Both the position numbers and the translations under genes were made by a program. A model generated the notes under the pieces. The model worked only from the letters and a program-made list of their open reading frames with translations, did no database searches and had not been told where the DNA came from. From NCBI RefSeq assembly GCF_007971525.1, contig NZ_CP042437.1, positions 310,001-374,000 of the forward strand: a stretch of 64,000 bases of DNA. Reading direction: 5' to 3'. Below are positions 1 through 9,800 of this stretch, piece by piece. Source of the DNA: Mucilaginibacter ginsenosidivorax (GTDB lineage Bacteria > Bacteroidota > Bacteroidia > Sphingobacteriales > Sphingobacteriaceae). Numbering within the stretch: position 1 is the stretch's first letter; each line of letters begins with the position of its first letter.

Positions 1-11
1 CACGAAATAAG

Positions 12-928
12 CTAATTGAACGAATGCCGGAACTCCAGCGGCGAAAAGCTGGTCTTGGTCTTAAATAATTTGCTGAAGGATTGCAGCTCAAAGCCCAGCT
101 CATAGGCGCTCTCGCTAACCGACAGGTTCGTTGTCGAGAGCTTTTCCTTGACCAGTTAGATCAGTTTATCATGCAAATGCTGCTGGGTGCTTTGACCGTC
201 AGCGATCTGAGTAAGCCGCTTAAATACCCCGGTGAGATATGTAATGTTTCAGCGATATAGGTAACACTGGGTAAACCCTGTTTAGCTAAAGCACCGCTGT
301 TGAAATAGCCGGTTAATACATCCTCCAGGCGCGTCAAAAGTTCGTGACTGGCGATCCTGCGGGTGATGAACTGGCGCTGGTAAAAGCGTTCCGAATAGGT
401 CAGCAGGAGTTCCAGTTGCGCGATGATCACGCTTCCGCTGAACCGATCGATATTGGCCTGGTATTCCTGCTCGATGTTTTGCGCGATGCTGTTCAGCATG
501 CTTTCCTCCTTATTAGCTAAGAAAAGCGCTTCGTGAACCGAATAGGAAAAGAACTAATATTGCCTGATGGTTTTAGGCAGTGGCGTATTCCATAAAAAGT
601 CCGGGTGGATGAGGATCATCCAGCCTTCGGGCCGGTGAACCGCGCCCTTTTCCAACTCAACACCAAAAACCTGGCCCGGGGCCATAAAGAACAAAACACC
701 TTCATCAAAGTCGCTCGCCTGCTGGCCGTATTTGAACTTTACGCCAGGCATTCTTTTCATCGCGATCGAATAAAAGTAATAAATGATCCTGTAAGGCCCT
801 TCGATAAGCGGCCGCTTCATGTCCTCCATATGAATGACACTGATCTGCGGGTGTGCCGGCTTGGGCAGACCCGCAGCCCGGTGGTATTCCGTGATCGTTT
901 TAAACTTGAAAAGCTGCGGGTTGCTCAT
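12..928 (-). pseudogene. AraC-family transcriptional regulator, broken
   Basis: The minus strand reads as one AraC-type regulator of about 300 residues. The N-terminal cupin-like sensor part (928 to 554) ends at an in-frame TAG, after which the same frame continues through FFSYSVHEALF into the middle part (to about 190). Near position 195 the frame shifts. The DNA-binding part then reads LTGQSTQQHLHDKLI, a TAA, LVKEKLSTTNLSVSESAYELGF and SFSKLFKTKTSFSPLEF, which is the typical AraC second helix-turn-helix. Two nonsense codons, a frameshift and a short loss in the GFE..SFS segment mean it is no longer functional. The family are activators that sense small ligands; the target here is unknown. 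Confidence 0.8.
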
Positions 929-1129
929 AACACTAAATTTACTTAAATTTTTTTTTATTGGGTATACACCCCACTCTCAATATCAGCCAGCAAGGTCGGA
1001 TGCGTTGGTTTTCAGCGTAAACAAGCCGTTATCTTACGGTATTTTTACCCAGGCTCAACAGATGGGAACCGGCCGGTTAGTAGGAATGAGCAATTAACCA
1101 TTGACTATTTTCTATCGAAATTTATTTTA

Positions 1130-1405
1130 ATGGAAAGTTATGTAGCATCGACTGCGACTTACAATGTATTATTCTATTTCGGTCAAGTAAATTTGCCGTC
1201 TTTTAAGCGTTTGAGTAGCGCTTTATTCGCATTAAAATTTGTGGATGAAGATAAAAAGTTGGTGATTTATCACTACGAGAATAATGATGAATTAAGAAAA
1301 ATCAAACCGGAAATTGAGAAATTATTTCCTAAAATAGATTTCCAGTTAAAGAAAATGACACAGTTAAGGAATTTGCCAGCCAAATTAGAACCCGACCATG
1401 ACTAA
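1130..1405 (+). CDS. hypothetical protein, first gene of a small operon
   Basis: This 91-residue soluble protein has no family I recognise. It is rich in Lys, Glu and aromatic residues, has no signal peptide or membrane segment, and contains the charged stretch YHYENNDELRKIKPEIEKLF, which is probably helical. Its stop codon overlaps the ATG of the next gene by 8 nt (ATGACTAA), so the two are probably translationally coupled. An A+T-rich leader precedes the start. The gene is probably real because of this overlap and its codon use, but the function is unknown. Confidence 0.6.
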   Translation: MESYVASTATYNVLFYFGQVNLPSFKRLSSALFALKFVDEDKKLVIYHYENNDELRKIKPEIEKLFPKIDFQLKKMTQLRNLPAKLEPDHD

Positions 1406-2486
1406 CGATTACAAATACCCAAGTGCCTACGAACTAAGAGAAGTATTTAGTTCAGTACTCGACCGACCATTTATCAACACTTTTGCGCAAGGCAGAGGCA
1501 TATTTATAACAAATGCCAAAAGCGAAGAGATGGCGGCAGAACTAAGCAATTTTTTCTATGAAGAAGAGGACCTCGAGAATTTGAGAAATGAAGCATTCCA
1601 AAAGGATGATAATGCAACCTTATCAAGTTTTATCGTCAACTCTTCATATGAAGACTTCGATCTTAAAGTAATTTATGATAATATCGTACAAAGCGCATCC
1701 TTTGATAATAATTTGATATTGACCGCCTTAAGAAAGCCGGAAAAAGATGAAGATGTTTATGTGGGTGAAGTTGAATACAATAAGTCAAAAGTGGGTCGTA
1801 TTCAATTTTTGTAAAACGAACAGGTAAATTTTGGTTTTGCCATGGAAAAAATCAAAGACGGAATGTGGAAGGTTGAAGTCGATTGTTCGCGTTCTAGTGA
1901 TCTGACTCACGTACGGAGGTTATTTGAAGATTACATACGAGAGGATGACGCTGTTTTTGAAACTATTGATTATAAGGCCCTTACGAAAGATCAAAATGTG
2001 TCTTTTATTGACCAGCTTGGTCGAAAAGCACTTCCAGAGGATTGGCTTTTACAAACAGTTTCCCACGTTTTTATAAAGCATGAAAATAATCTTCAAAAGA
2101 CCACGCTGGATGATGCTGACAAAGACAATGATGAAAAGGAAATTGAAGAACAAGATAAACTTTTTGATATTTCACAAGCGATATTAACTGGTAAGAATTT
2201 AAGAAACAATGAGTTCGTGGAAGATTTCGTAAAAAAAGGCTACCGTTTTACTGCCATGACTTACCAGTTTCACCAAAAAGGTACGCCTATGATTATTCAT
2301 ATAACGGCCGACTTCAAAGGAAGAAATCGCCAATTTGAAGTTAGTATTGATTACGTTGGCGAATGGGTGGGCTACGAAGGCATTGAACCAACGGAAGTCC
2401 CAATCACACGGGAGCACAAAGCGATGCGATCTAAGGTTTGGGCAAATGCCAAAGAAATATTAGACGGTTTTAAGAAAAAAACATAG
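1398..2486 (+). pseudogene. hypothetical protein interrupted by an in-frame TAA
   Basis: Two open stretches (1398-1814 and 1842-2486) lie in the same frame and are separated by one TAA at 1812-1814. Across it the protein reads naturally: KVGRIQFL, stop, NEQVNFGFAMEKIKDGMWKVEVDC. I therefore treat this as one gene of about 362 codons with a nonsense change (for example CAA to TAA). The second part could still be made from its own ATG at 1842. The product looks soluble, with an acidic region around DADKDNDEKEIEEQDK. No family is recognised. It follows the 91-residue gene with an 8-nt overlap. The alternative is two separate proteins, which I think is less likely. Confidence 0.6.
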
Positions 2487-2802
2487 GTATATGCAATATT
2501 TACCGGGTGCGGGCTGTATTGTAATTACATCCGTATATCCCTCGGTCGAATTTTGAAATATTACATAAAAAAGCTTTTTAATCAAAAAACTGACAAGGAA
2601 GATCCCCTTAAAAACGTATAATATAAAAGGTATATGTCGATTTATTTTTGTACTTGACAATCCAGCACTAAGTATGAAAGCAAGCCATGTTTTGGTATGA
2701 CCAAAACGCTTGCCGGCCTGCTCGGGCCCCGATATACTTCACTTTGTTTACGCTATCAAAAGCAACAATACTCCAGCGTCCTTATTGGGAATGTTGATAC
2801 TA
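2487..2802. other. intergenic region between convergent genes
   Basis: This stretch separates the unknown operon from the convergent rteC-like gene. It is A+T-rich in its first half and contains no credible gene. A more G+C-rich patch at about 2680-2750 may be a remnant of another coding sequence, because short open pieces appear on the minus strand, but I cannot assign it. Confidence 0.4.
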
Positions 2803-3648
2803 TTATTTGTAGGAATCATCGATTTTTTGGAGGATTGCGGATCGCATTTGATCCATAAACTTTGTAATTGACAATCGTTTTCGTCTGGTGATATCGATAA
2901 AATGCCGGTGGGGCCTGCCGATCTTTACTTCCAGGTTGAGCTCAAACCATCGTACGATTCCTGCAAGCGTGGCCGTTCCATTATTTATCTGACCGGTATA
3001 ATATATTCCATAGATTAATTCAACCAGGTTAACCACATCGCCTGTCCATTTCAAACGTTCGCCTCCCTCCTGCCCGTCCTTATTAATATCCGCTACCTCA
3101 CCGGGGGCTAACATTTGACGGATCAAATGTTTTTGAAGGCGTTCGAATGCCATGAACTTCGCAAAATGATATTCCATCGGAATGTGTTTTGCATAATAGC
3201 CGTTACCCTCAATAGTTGATGGCCCGATACTCCTGTTCAGAAAGAACCCGCTATCAAGTGTTGTAAATCCGTTCCTATAATATTCATATTCAAAACGGTA
3301 ACGGGAGAAATAATGCTCAATCGCATCCATCTCTCTCCGGTAATAAGCGTTTACCGATTCGGGTAAATCAACCGGTTTATTTATCTCTATCATTAGCTTC
3401 TCTTCGTGAAAAATGAATACAGCATATAATGAAGGGCAAGTATTTTTATAGAATTCGATCCTTTCCCTATCAGATTCAAAGTGGTAATCATCTTTTAAAG
3501 CGTTCAACTGGACAATTGAATTGCGGGAAAGAATCATTAATTCCTCCAGGATTTGCCGTTGATTTGTAACATTTTCCGTCAGTTCCTCTACCTGATTAAT
3601 AAAAGTGGCAGACAACTCTGCAACGATGTCATTAATATTTTCTTTCAT
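2803..3648 (-). CDS. rteC: RteC-domain regulator
   Basis: This 281-residue protein matches the RteC family of Bacteroidota integrative elements. Recognisable features are a coiled, acidic N-terminus (residues 1-60), the CPSLYAVFIFHEEKL segment (71-85), the block YYRNGFTTLD (123-132) followed by GFFLNRS, and a C-terminal basic region (HFIDITRRKRLSITKFMDQ) that is usual where the family contacts DNA. In the CTnDOT system RteC switches on excision genes of the conjugative transposon. Its presence suggests that this end of the window belongs to, or borders, such an element. It is transcribed towards the unknown operon on its left and diverges from the Crp/Fnr gene on its right. Confidence 0.85.
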   Translation of the reverse strand: MKENINDIVAELSATFINQVEELTENVTNQRQILEELMILSRNSIVQLNALKDDYHFESDRERIEFYKNTCPSLYAVFIFHEEKLMIEINKPVDLPESVNAYYRREMDAIEHYFSRYRFEYEYYRNGFTTLDSGFFLNRSIGPSTIEGNGYYAKHIPMEYHFAKFMAFERLQKHLIRQMLAPGEVADINKDGQEGGERLKWTGDVVNLVELIYGIYYTGQINNGTATLAGIVRWFELNLEVKIGRPHRHFIDITRRKRLSITKFMDQMRSAILQKIDDSYK

Positions 3649-3811
3649 GCCTGATTATTTAAATATATCCTGTTATTATAGGGAAGTGACGTATTAAATA
3701 GTTACATATCAATAATCTATTTCACATTATTTTTACTTTTAATCATATTTTATATTTAACTTTCACTTATTATCTGTTAACCCAAATCTAATTCTTATAA
3801 ACTCCGGGCGG

Positions 3812-3827
3812 TTTGATTAGAATCAAA
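3812..3827. promoter_or_regulatory. FNR-type operator in front of the Crp/Fnr gene
   Basis: The sequence TTTGATTAGAATCAAA is a perfect inverted repeat containing TTGAT-N4-ATCAA, the exact FNR consensus. Its centre lies about 13 bp upstream of the ATG at 3833, where a bound protein would block transcription or early elongation. The regulator encoded next to it carries the matching recognition residues (ETLSR), so negative autoregulation is likely. Confidence 0.7.
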
Positions 3828-3832
3828 TTCGT

Positions 3833-4432
3833 ATGGAAAACATCAATTATTTTGAGGAAGGGGAACAACTGTTCCGGATACTGTCGTCAATATCGCCGCT
3901 TTCTGCACCTTTGCAAAAGCGTATGGGTGAATACATTACCCTAAAGACTTTCCCGAAGAAGCATTTATTGCTAAAGGAAGGTGAGATAGCGAAGCAAATC
4001 TTTTTCATTTGCAAGGGTTCTGCCCGGGCCTTCTACCATGATAAAGATGGGAAGGAACACACCACCTGGTTTATGACAGAAAATGACCTTATGATTTCGG
4101 TATATAGTTTTTATCGCCAGGCCCCGGCGCTGGAAAATATTGAATTGCTTGAAGACAGCGTGCTTTTGTGTATGCGATATGAAAAACTACAGGACATCTA
4201 CCAGGAATTCCCGGAATACAACCTTCACGGACGGCTGTTTACGGAAAGATATTATATACAATCAGAAGAACGAGCAATTATACTCCGGACCAAAAAGCCC
4301 GCCGAGCGTTATCAACTTTTACTGGGTTCCTTTCCAGGAATACTGCAAAAAGCTTCACTTGGGCAAATTGCTTCCTTTTTAGGTATAGCTCTTGAAACTT
4401 TAAGCAGGATCAGGTCAGGAAGAAAGATATGA
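3833..4432 (+). CDS. Crp/Fnr-family transcriptional regulator
   Basis: The protein has 199 residues. An N-terminal cyclic-nucleotide-binding-type beta barrel (about 25-125; LLLKEGEIAKQIFFICKGSARAFY) is followed by a dimer helix and a C-terminal winged helix ending LGQIASFLGIALETLSRIRSGR. The recognition helix has ETLSR at 188-192, the same E-x-x-S-R pattern that in FNR reads TTGAT half-sites. There is no N-terminal cysteine cluster, so it does not look like an oxygen-sensing iron-sulfur FNR; the signal is unknown. A perfect FNR-type box sits just before the start codon and a second one lies upstream of the lipoprotein gene near 21.2 kb. It is divergent from the RteC gene. Confidence 0.9.
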   Translation: MENINYFEEGEQLFRILSSISPLSAPLQKRMGEYITLKTFPKKHLLLKEGEIAKQIFFICKGSARAFYHDKDGKEHTTWFMTENDLMISVYSFYRQAPALENIELLEDSVLLCMRYEKLQDIYQEFPEYNLHGRLFTERYYIQSEERAIILRTKKPAERYQLLLGSFPGILQKASLGQIASFLGIALETLSRIRSGRKI

Positions 4433-4478
4433 GATACTTAGTTTAACATAACTCCGATATTAACATAAAGGATCGTGA

Positions 4479-4527
4479 AGTAATCTCATGCCCAGATAAT
4501 TTGCCTGGTTATATATTAGAGATTACT
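4479..4527. terminator. nested inverted repeat downstream of the Crp/Fnr gene
   Basis: AGTAATCTC (4479-4487) pairs perfectly with GAGATTACT (4519-4527), and an inner CCAG/CTGG stem lies within the loop. It sits between two convergent genes and is followed by a short pyrimidine stretch, so it may act as a weak bidirectional terminator. It lacks a clear T run. Confidence 0.35.
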
Positions 4528-4592
4528 CTTTATCCGAAAATAGAAGATTTGCGAGGACCTATTATTGATAGGCATTATTTCCATTGACGATA

Positions 4593-4865
4593 TTAGGTTT
4601 TAAGGGTAAATTTTTCGCCTTCCTCTAATTTAAAGTTAAATAAATCTATCATTTCAACGCCTAAGGCTGTCGCAATTGCCTCAATTGAACTAATAGTAGG
4701 ATTTGTTTCCCCTCTTTCTATTCTACCAATTTGTCTAATATCAAAACCAGTAAGTTTCACTAAATCTTCCTGCGTAATCTTTTTATCCTTACGAATTTTA
4801 AAGATTCTCCCTCGAAGTTTATCAATCAAAACTTGATTTTTGTAATGCTTTTCCAATGAGAGCAA
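4593..4865 (-). CDS. XRE-family helix-turn-helix regulator
   Basis: This 90-residue protein carries a classic Cro/C1-type helix-turn-helix domain at about residues 18-75: LRGRIFKIRKDKKITQEDLV, LTGFDIRQIGRIERGE and NPTISSIEAIATALGVEMIDLF. No ATG is available in the right place, so translation seems to begin at TTG (4865). A near-perfect palindrome (4893-4906) lies upstream and one of its half-sites (ATATGGCC) recurs at the start codon, which fits autorepression. The gene diverges from the structured RNA candidate at about 5.0 kb, and it might control that RNA too. Proteins of this size and type are common in mobile elements. Confidence 0.85.
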   Translation of the reverse strand: MLSLEKHYKNQVLIDKLRGRIFKIRKDKKITQEDLVKLTGFDIRQIGRIERGETNPTISSIEAIATALGVEMIDLFNFKLEEGEKFTLKT

Positions 4866-4892
4866 TATGGCCCAAGATTATTTTAAAAATTA

Positions 4893-4906
4893 GGACATAT
4901 ATGGCC
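4893..4906. promoter_or_regulatory. candidate operator of the XRE gene
   Basis: GGACATATATGGCC is a 14-bp palindrome with one mismatched pair. The half-site ATATGGCC occurs at 4899-4906 and again as a direct repeat at 4865-4872, overlapping the start codon of the XRE gene. Paired sites like this are typical of autoregulated XRE repressors. This is inferred from position and symmetry only. Confidence 0.4.
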
Positions 4907-4991
4907 TATTTTTAAAAAATTATTTTTATATTTGACTTATAAGCAAAAATCGAAAAGAGATAATGTTCTTTTTATAATAAATTTGCGATAC

Positions 4992-5164
4992 TTCAAGAAA
5001 TTTGGAGCATTCGCTTAGAATCTCGTAACTGAAACCTAGGAAATTTCTACGACCACGAGATGATAGGTGCAATGCTCACGCCATTGGCGTGGGCTCACTT
5101 ATTGTGGTCAGGGTTCTCCTAGGTACCCAGTTACAGTAAGTTGAGTTCCACGCCATATTTTTTT
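4992..5164 (+). ncRNA. candidate structured non-coding RNA (6S-like rod)
   Basis: A TAnnTTTG promoter box (TAAATTTG, 4978-4985) precedes a stretch that folds into one long interrupted hairpin. Pairs seen by eye from outside to inside are TGGA/TCCA, CTTA/TAAG, GTAACTG (5025-5031) with CAGTTAC (5128-5134), CCTAGGA (5035-5041) with TCCTAGG (5117-5123), GACCAC (5051-5056) with GTGGTC (5104-5109), and a nine-pair apical stem at 5074-5082/5086-5094. A run of seven T follows at 5158-5164. No convincing reading frame lies inside it. The rod shape and size resemble 6S RNA, but the family is not identified. It diverges from the XRE gene. Confidence 0.5.
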
Positions 5165-5560
5165 CCGTGGATCCAGCTTTTTTACCTATAATATCTATTG
5201 TAATTATGGAAGCTGTGAATAAATTAATACCGACACCTCAAATTATTAAAACCAGTGCTTTGCGCACCTATTTGAGTGCCTACTCTTTTGAAGGCATCAT
5301 GGTTTTGATTCGTTTACTTCAATTCACCTTCCTTACAAATTTTAACAAAACCGCATTATCAATCCACCTGCTAACAATACGCGAACCTATATACTCCAAC
5401 AAAATGCGGCTTAAAAACATTATCAAGAACCCCGAATGATTCCATAAGCGGCGGCCAACCAGTTAATAGTTAAACTTCCGGCCGCCGTTTGTTCCCTTGC
5501 AATCAATCCAATTTAATAGTACCTGCGAATTCAGCGGGGTGAATCTTTATTGCCTTTTTT

Positions 5561-5866
5561 ATGGATGCCACCATCATTAACCTGACAGAATTTAAAGTTC
5601 AGACACCTGATCAAAAGCTAAAGACATTTTTTTCCTTATATAATGCAGAAGCTGTAAAAGAAGGACTTTTTGAGGCATTCCGGTGGTATTCACTGAACAA
5701 GGATACATCAATTAAGCACCCCGAAGCGCAGGAAAGGGAGCTGATCGCATTATTCGACCAGCTCATTTTCCTGGCGGAGGCCATTGAAGACCTGAGGATT
5801 GACGGAAAAGCGGGAGTGTGTTTTATCTGCGGCCGTACAGGGAAAGAACCTCTCAGCCGGCCCTAA
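5561..5866 (+). CDS. hypothetical protein with a CxxC end
   Basis: This 101-residue, mostly helical, acidic protein is of no recognised family. It has no signal peptide or membrane segment. Near the C-terminus it has CFICG, a CxxC pair that could bind a metal with other partners or be redox active. The gene stands 15 nt before the TlpA-like gene on the same strand and may open that operon. Small proteins of this kind are often found next to SusC-type loci in Sphingobacteriaceae, which is recollection rather than proof. Confidence 0.6.
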   Translation: MDATIINLTEFKVQTPDQKLKTFFSLYNAEAVKEGLFEAFRWYSLNKDTSIKHPEAQERELIALFDQLIFLAEAIEDLRIDGKAGVCFICGRTGKEPLSRP

Positions 5867-5881
5867 TTTATTATTTGAATA

Positions 5882-6862
5882 ATGTTTACAATGAAGCGAT
5901 TTTTAGGCTTCCTGGCCATGCTTTGCTTTTTTTTAGCGACTCATGCGCAGGAAAATACAGGTAAGCGAAATACCATTTTGAAGCCACTCAAAGTTGGAGA
6001 CCAGGTTCCCGACCTGTTACTGGCAAGTATACTCAATAATGATGACCATGTAGTCCACATCCATGATTTTAAGGGCCAGCTCCTGATCATTGATTTTTGG
6101 GCAACTTCCTGCGGGGGATGTATCGAGGCCTTGCGCCGGATGGACTCGCTGGCCAGGCTATTTAACGGACGCCTGCAAATACTACCGGTAACCGCGGAAA
6201 AATCGGCGCGGATTAAAATCTTCCAAACGAAGAACGGCTATCTGAAGGGCTGGAAATTCCGGACCGTAACCGACGATACCGCCCTGCATGCCCTGTTCCC
6301 GCACCGGCTACTACCGCATGAAGTCTGGATTGACGGCGGCGGTAAGGTGCTTGGATTTACCGAGGCCACGGATGTTAATGCCATTACCATTAAACAGGTG
6401 CTTGCAGGCGGAGGGCTCGGTCCAAAAAGTAAAAAGGATGTGCTCGATTACAACAGGCACAAACCATTGCTGGTTGCTGGGAACGGCGGCAGCGACACGC
6501 TGTACCGTTACCGCTCGGTGATCACGGGTATGCTGCCTGGCCTACCATCGGCGATGGGCTTTAGTTATGATTCCGTCAAGCATCTCACCGTCGTGCGGGC
6601 AACAAACGTATCCATTAAACGGCTTTACGCGCTTGCCTATAAGGGGTTGACTAACCTGGCGGAGGATCAGATGGACCTTGGCAACAGGACAGGCCTGTAT
6701 TGCTATGAACTTGACCTGCCCGGCACATCGCCGGGGCTTGTACGCAAGAGTATCCGTGAGGACCTGGACCGTTTTTTCGGCGTGCGGTCGGAGTTTAGCG
6801 GAAAGGCCTTCCGCCTTCTTCCCCCAAGCGATGGGAATGAGGAAGGGCCATTGACATTATAA
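5882..6862 (+). CDS. TlpA-like thioredoxin-fold protein
   Basis: The protein has 326 residues with an N-terminal signal peptide (about 1-22, ending in THAQE), so it acts in the periplasm. A thioredoxin domain covers about 38-170: VGDQVPDLLL, DFKGQLLIIDFWATSCGGC with active-site cysteines 77 and 80, and LPHEVWIDGGGKVLGF carrying the cis-proline region. The C-terminal 150 residues are a separate domain of unknown role. Family members reduce disulfides. The gene lies 33 bp before the SusC gene, so redox chemistry may be linked to uptake by that receptor; the MauE-like protein further on fits the same theme. An alternative start is the ATG at 5891. Confidence 0.88.
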   Translation: MFTMKRFLGFLAMLCFFLATHAQENTGKRNTILKPLKVGDQVPDLLLASILNNDDHVVHIHDFKGQLLIIDFWATSCGGCIEALRRMDSLARLFNGRLQILPVTAEKSARIKIFQTKNGYLKGWKFRTVTDDTALHALFPHRLLPHEVWIDGGGKVLGFTEATDVNAITIKQVLAGGGLGPKSKKDVLDYNRHKPLLVAGNGGSDTLYRYRSVITGMLPGLPSAMGFSYDSVKHLTVVRATNVSIKRLYALAYKGLTNLAEDQMDLGNRTGLYCYELDLPGTSPGLVRKSIREDLDRFFGVRSEFSGKAFRLLPPSDGNEEGPLTL

Positions 6863-6894
6863 ATAACCATGAATTATTATTTAACAAGAAACAG

Positions 6895-9800
6895 ATGACC
6901 TATCTATACAAAATATTGTGCGGGGCATGGCTATGTTGCTTATTGCAGGTTTGTGCCCATGCCCAGGGCATTTCGGGGCAGGTACAGGACCCGGGGGGAC
7001 GGCCTATAGCCGATGTGTGGGTAAGCGTAAAATCGAAGCAGTTGCAGGCAACTACCGGCGCAGACGGGCGCTTTACCATCGCTGCCCAGGCGCATGATAC
7101 CCTGACATTTACCAAAGCAGGGTACCTGCCCAAAACCGTGCTGATGCATGGCGAACACGAGTTTAAGATCACGATGCGGCTGGCACTTCAGCAGATGGAT
7201 GAAATCAAAATCGTATCTAATGGCTACAAGTCGATACCGCTTGAAAATGCTACCGGCTCGTACGAACAGGTCGGCAAAGAATTGCTGAACCGGTCGCCCG
7301 GCACCAATGTACTGGCGCGGCTGGACGGGGTGAGCAGCATCCTCTTTGACAGGCGTACAGGCCACGAGGGGGAGCCGGGCATTCGCGGCAGGAGCACGCT
7401 TTTTGCGAATGCATCGCCGCTGGTTATCCTGGACAATTTCCCTTATGAAGGCGATTTGAATAACCTTAACCCCAATGACGTAGATGGCATTACCATTTTG
7501 AAAGACGCATCGGCGGCAGCGATCTGGGGCGTCAGGGCGAGCAATGGCGTTATCGTGATTACGACAAAAAAAGGCTTAAAGAATAAACCTTTAGCTATCG
7601 GATTTAACGCCAGCGTAACGGTGGCCGCCAAACCGGATGCTTTTTACCTGCCACAAATGTCACCGAGTGATTTTATCGGTGTGGAAAAGCAGTTATTTGC
7701 TCAGGGCTTTTATAACGACGACGAGCAATCGGTCACCCATACCAACCTCTCCCCGGCCGTTGAGGTGCTTATCGCGCAGCGTGACGGCCAAATAACAGCC
7801 GGGCAGGCGGACCAGCAGCTGGGGGTATTTGCCGGACATGATTTACGGAATGACCTGCAAAAATATTGGTACCACCAGGCTGTTAACCAGCAATACGCGC
7901 TGAACCTCAGCGGGGGAACGGAAAGGGTCACCTATTATTTCTCGGCCGGCTATGACCATAACCTGGACGCGCTACAGGGCAATTACCGGCGGCTTAACCT
8001 ACGCTCGGACAATAATTTTACCCTGGGTACCAAGCTGAAACTTGATGCCGGTGTATATTTTACCGACAGCAAAACAATGGCCGGCCGTAACGATCCGTCG
8101 ACGCTGGTCAGCGCCGACGGGAAACAACTGTATCCCTACGCGCGGCTTGCCGATGATCGTGGCAACGCGCTCCCGGTGGCATTAGATTACCGGCAGAGCT
8201 TTACCGATGCATCGAAAGCCAATGGTTTCCTGGACTGGAGCTATACGCCGTTAAGCGATTATCGAAATACGGATAACCATTCCGACCAGCTCAACCTGTT
8301 ATTAAACACGGCACTACATTATACCATTGGGGGCGGGCTCGAGGCTGAGGTCCGCTACCAGCTGGAAGCGGCGCAAAATAATGGGACCCTCCTTTACGGC
8401 CAAGACAGCTATTATGCCCGGAATGTGGTCAACAGGTATACCCAGACCGCGGCTGATGGCAGTTTAACGCGGCCTGTGCCGGCGGGCGGCATCATGAACA
8501 GTTCGGACAGCAGGTTTCAATCGAATAATTTGCGTGTGCAGCTCAATTACCGGAAAGCATGGGAGCAGCATCAACTGACTGCCTTAGCCGGTTATGAATA
8601 CCGGAATGACCAAACAACTACCCGCAATTTCAGGGATTATGGCTATAATGCTGATATCGGGCAGGGCATGCCTGTAGATTACACAACAAGTTTTGCCCTT
8701 GCGAACCAATCCTACCAGGGCGTCAGTACCATTCCCTATGGGAACAATTTCGGGTCATTCCGCAATTATAACCTTTCGTGGTATGGTAACCTTGCTTATG
8801 CCTACGGCAACCGGTATAGTGTGTCGGCCAGCGCACGCAGGGATGAATCCAACCTGTTTGGTGTTAATGCCAACCAAAAGGGCGTACCGCTATATTCGGC
8901 AGGTTTGGCCTGGACGGCGAGCAACGAGGCGTTTTACCACCTGACCTGGCTGCCCTACCTCAAAATAAGGCTTACCTATGGCTACAGCGGAAATGTGGAC
9001 AATACCCTGTCGGCGGAAGCGGCCATACGTTATATCGGAACAAGTAACATTGGTCACCTGACCTATGCATCCGTCGCCAATCCCCCCAATCCCGACCTCG
9101 GATGGGAAAAGACGGGGATACTGAACGCAGCTGTGGATTTTACGGTGGCAGGAGGAATTTTATCGGGCTCGGTTGAAGCCTACAGTAAAAAAGGTCATGA
9201 CCTTATCGGGTTCAGGCAGGCTGACCAGACGACCGGGGTGTTAAACCCGGCAACAAATTTATTCCAGTATAAGGGCAATGTTGCGGCCATGAAAGGTAAG
9301 GGTATAGAATTGAACCTGCATGCCCATATCCTGCGTCGTGTTTTTGGGTGGCAAACCGACCTGTTGTTTAACTATGCGCGGAATACGGTAACCAGTTATG
9401 ACCAGACCAGTAACCTGGGCTATAATTATGTGGCAACCGGTATAACGGTTTCGCCGCTCGAAGGTAAACCCCTGTATTCAATTCTGACCTATAAATGGGC
9501 GGGCCTTGATCCCCAGACTGGCAACCCGAGGGGCTATATACACGGGGTGATCAGCAGCGACGCCGCCGCGATCATTGATAAGACTACCGTCGACGAGCTG
9601 CAATACAGCGGTCCGGCAGTTCCGCCGGCTTACGGCAACCTGCGTAATACGTTCAGCTACCGTGGCTGGTCGGTATCGGCCAACCTCTCCTACCGATTCG
9701 GTTATTACTGGACGCGCTATGGTATTGCCTATGACGCGCTGGCATTCTCCCGGTCCAACCAAAGCAATGATTACGCCAGCCGCTGGCAAAAGGCCGGGGA

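Noticed and set aside
2640..2802. Remnant of a conjugation gene
   Set aside because: Short minus-strand pieces look faintly like known ICE proteins, but are too short and broken to name.
4992..5164. Retron or reverse-transcriptase-linked RNA
   Set aside because: No reverse transcriptase gene is present near it; only the rod-like fold is supported.
5167..5439. A 90-codon plus-strand frame right after the structured RNA candidate
   Set aside because: It has no protein-like pattern that I recognise, and starts directly behind the T run of the RNA; likely a chance frame in A+T-rich DNA.
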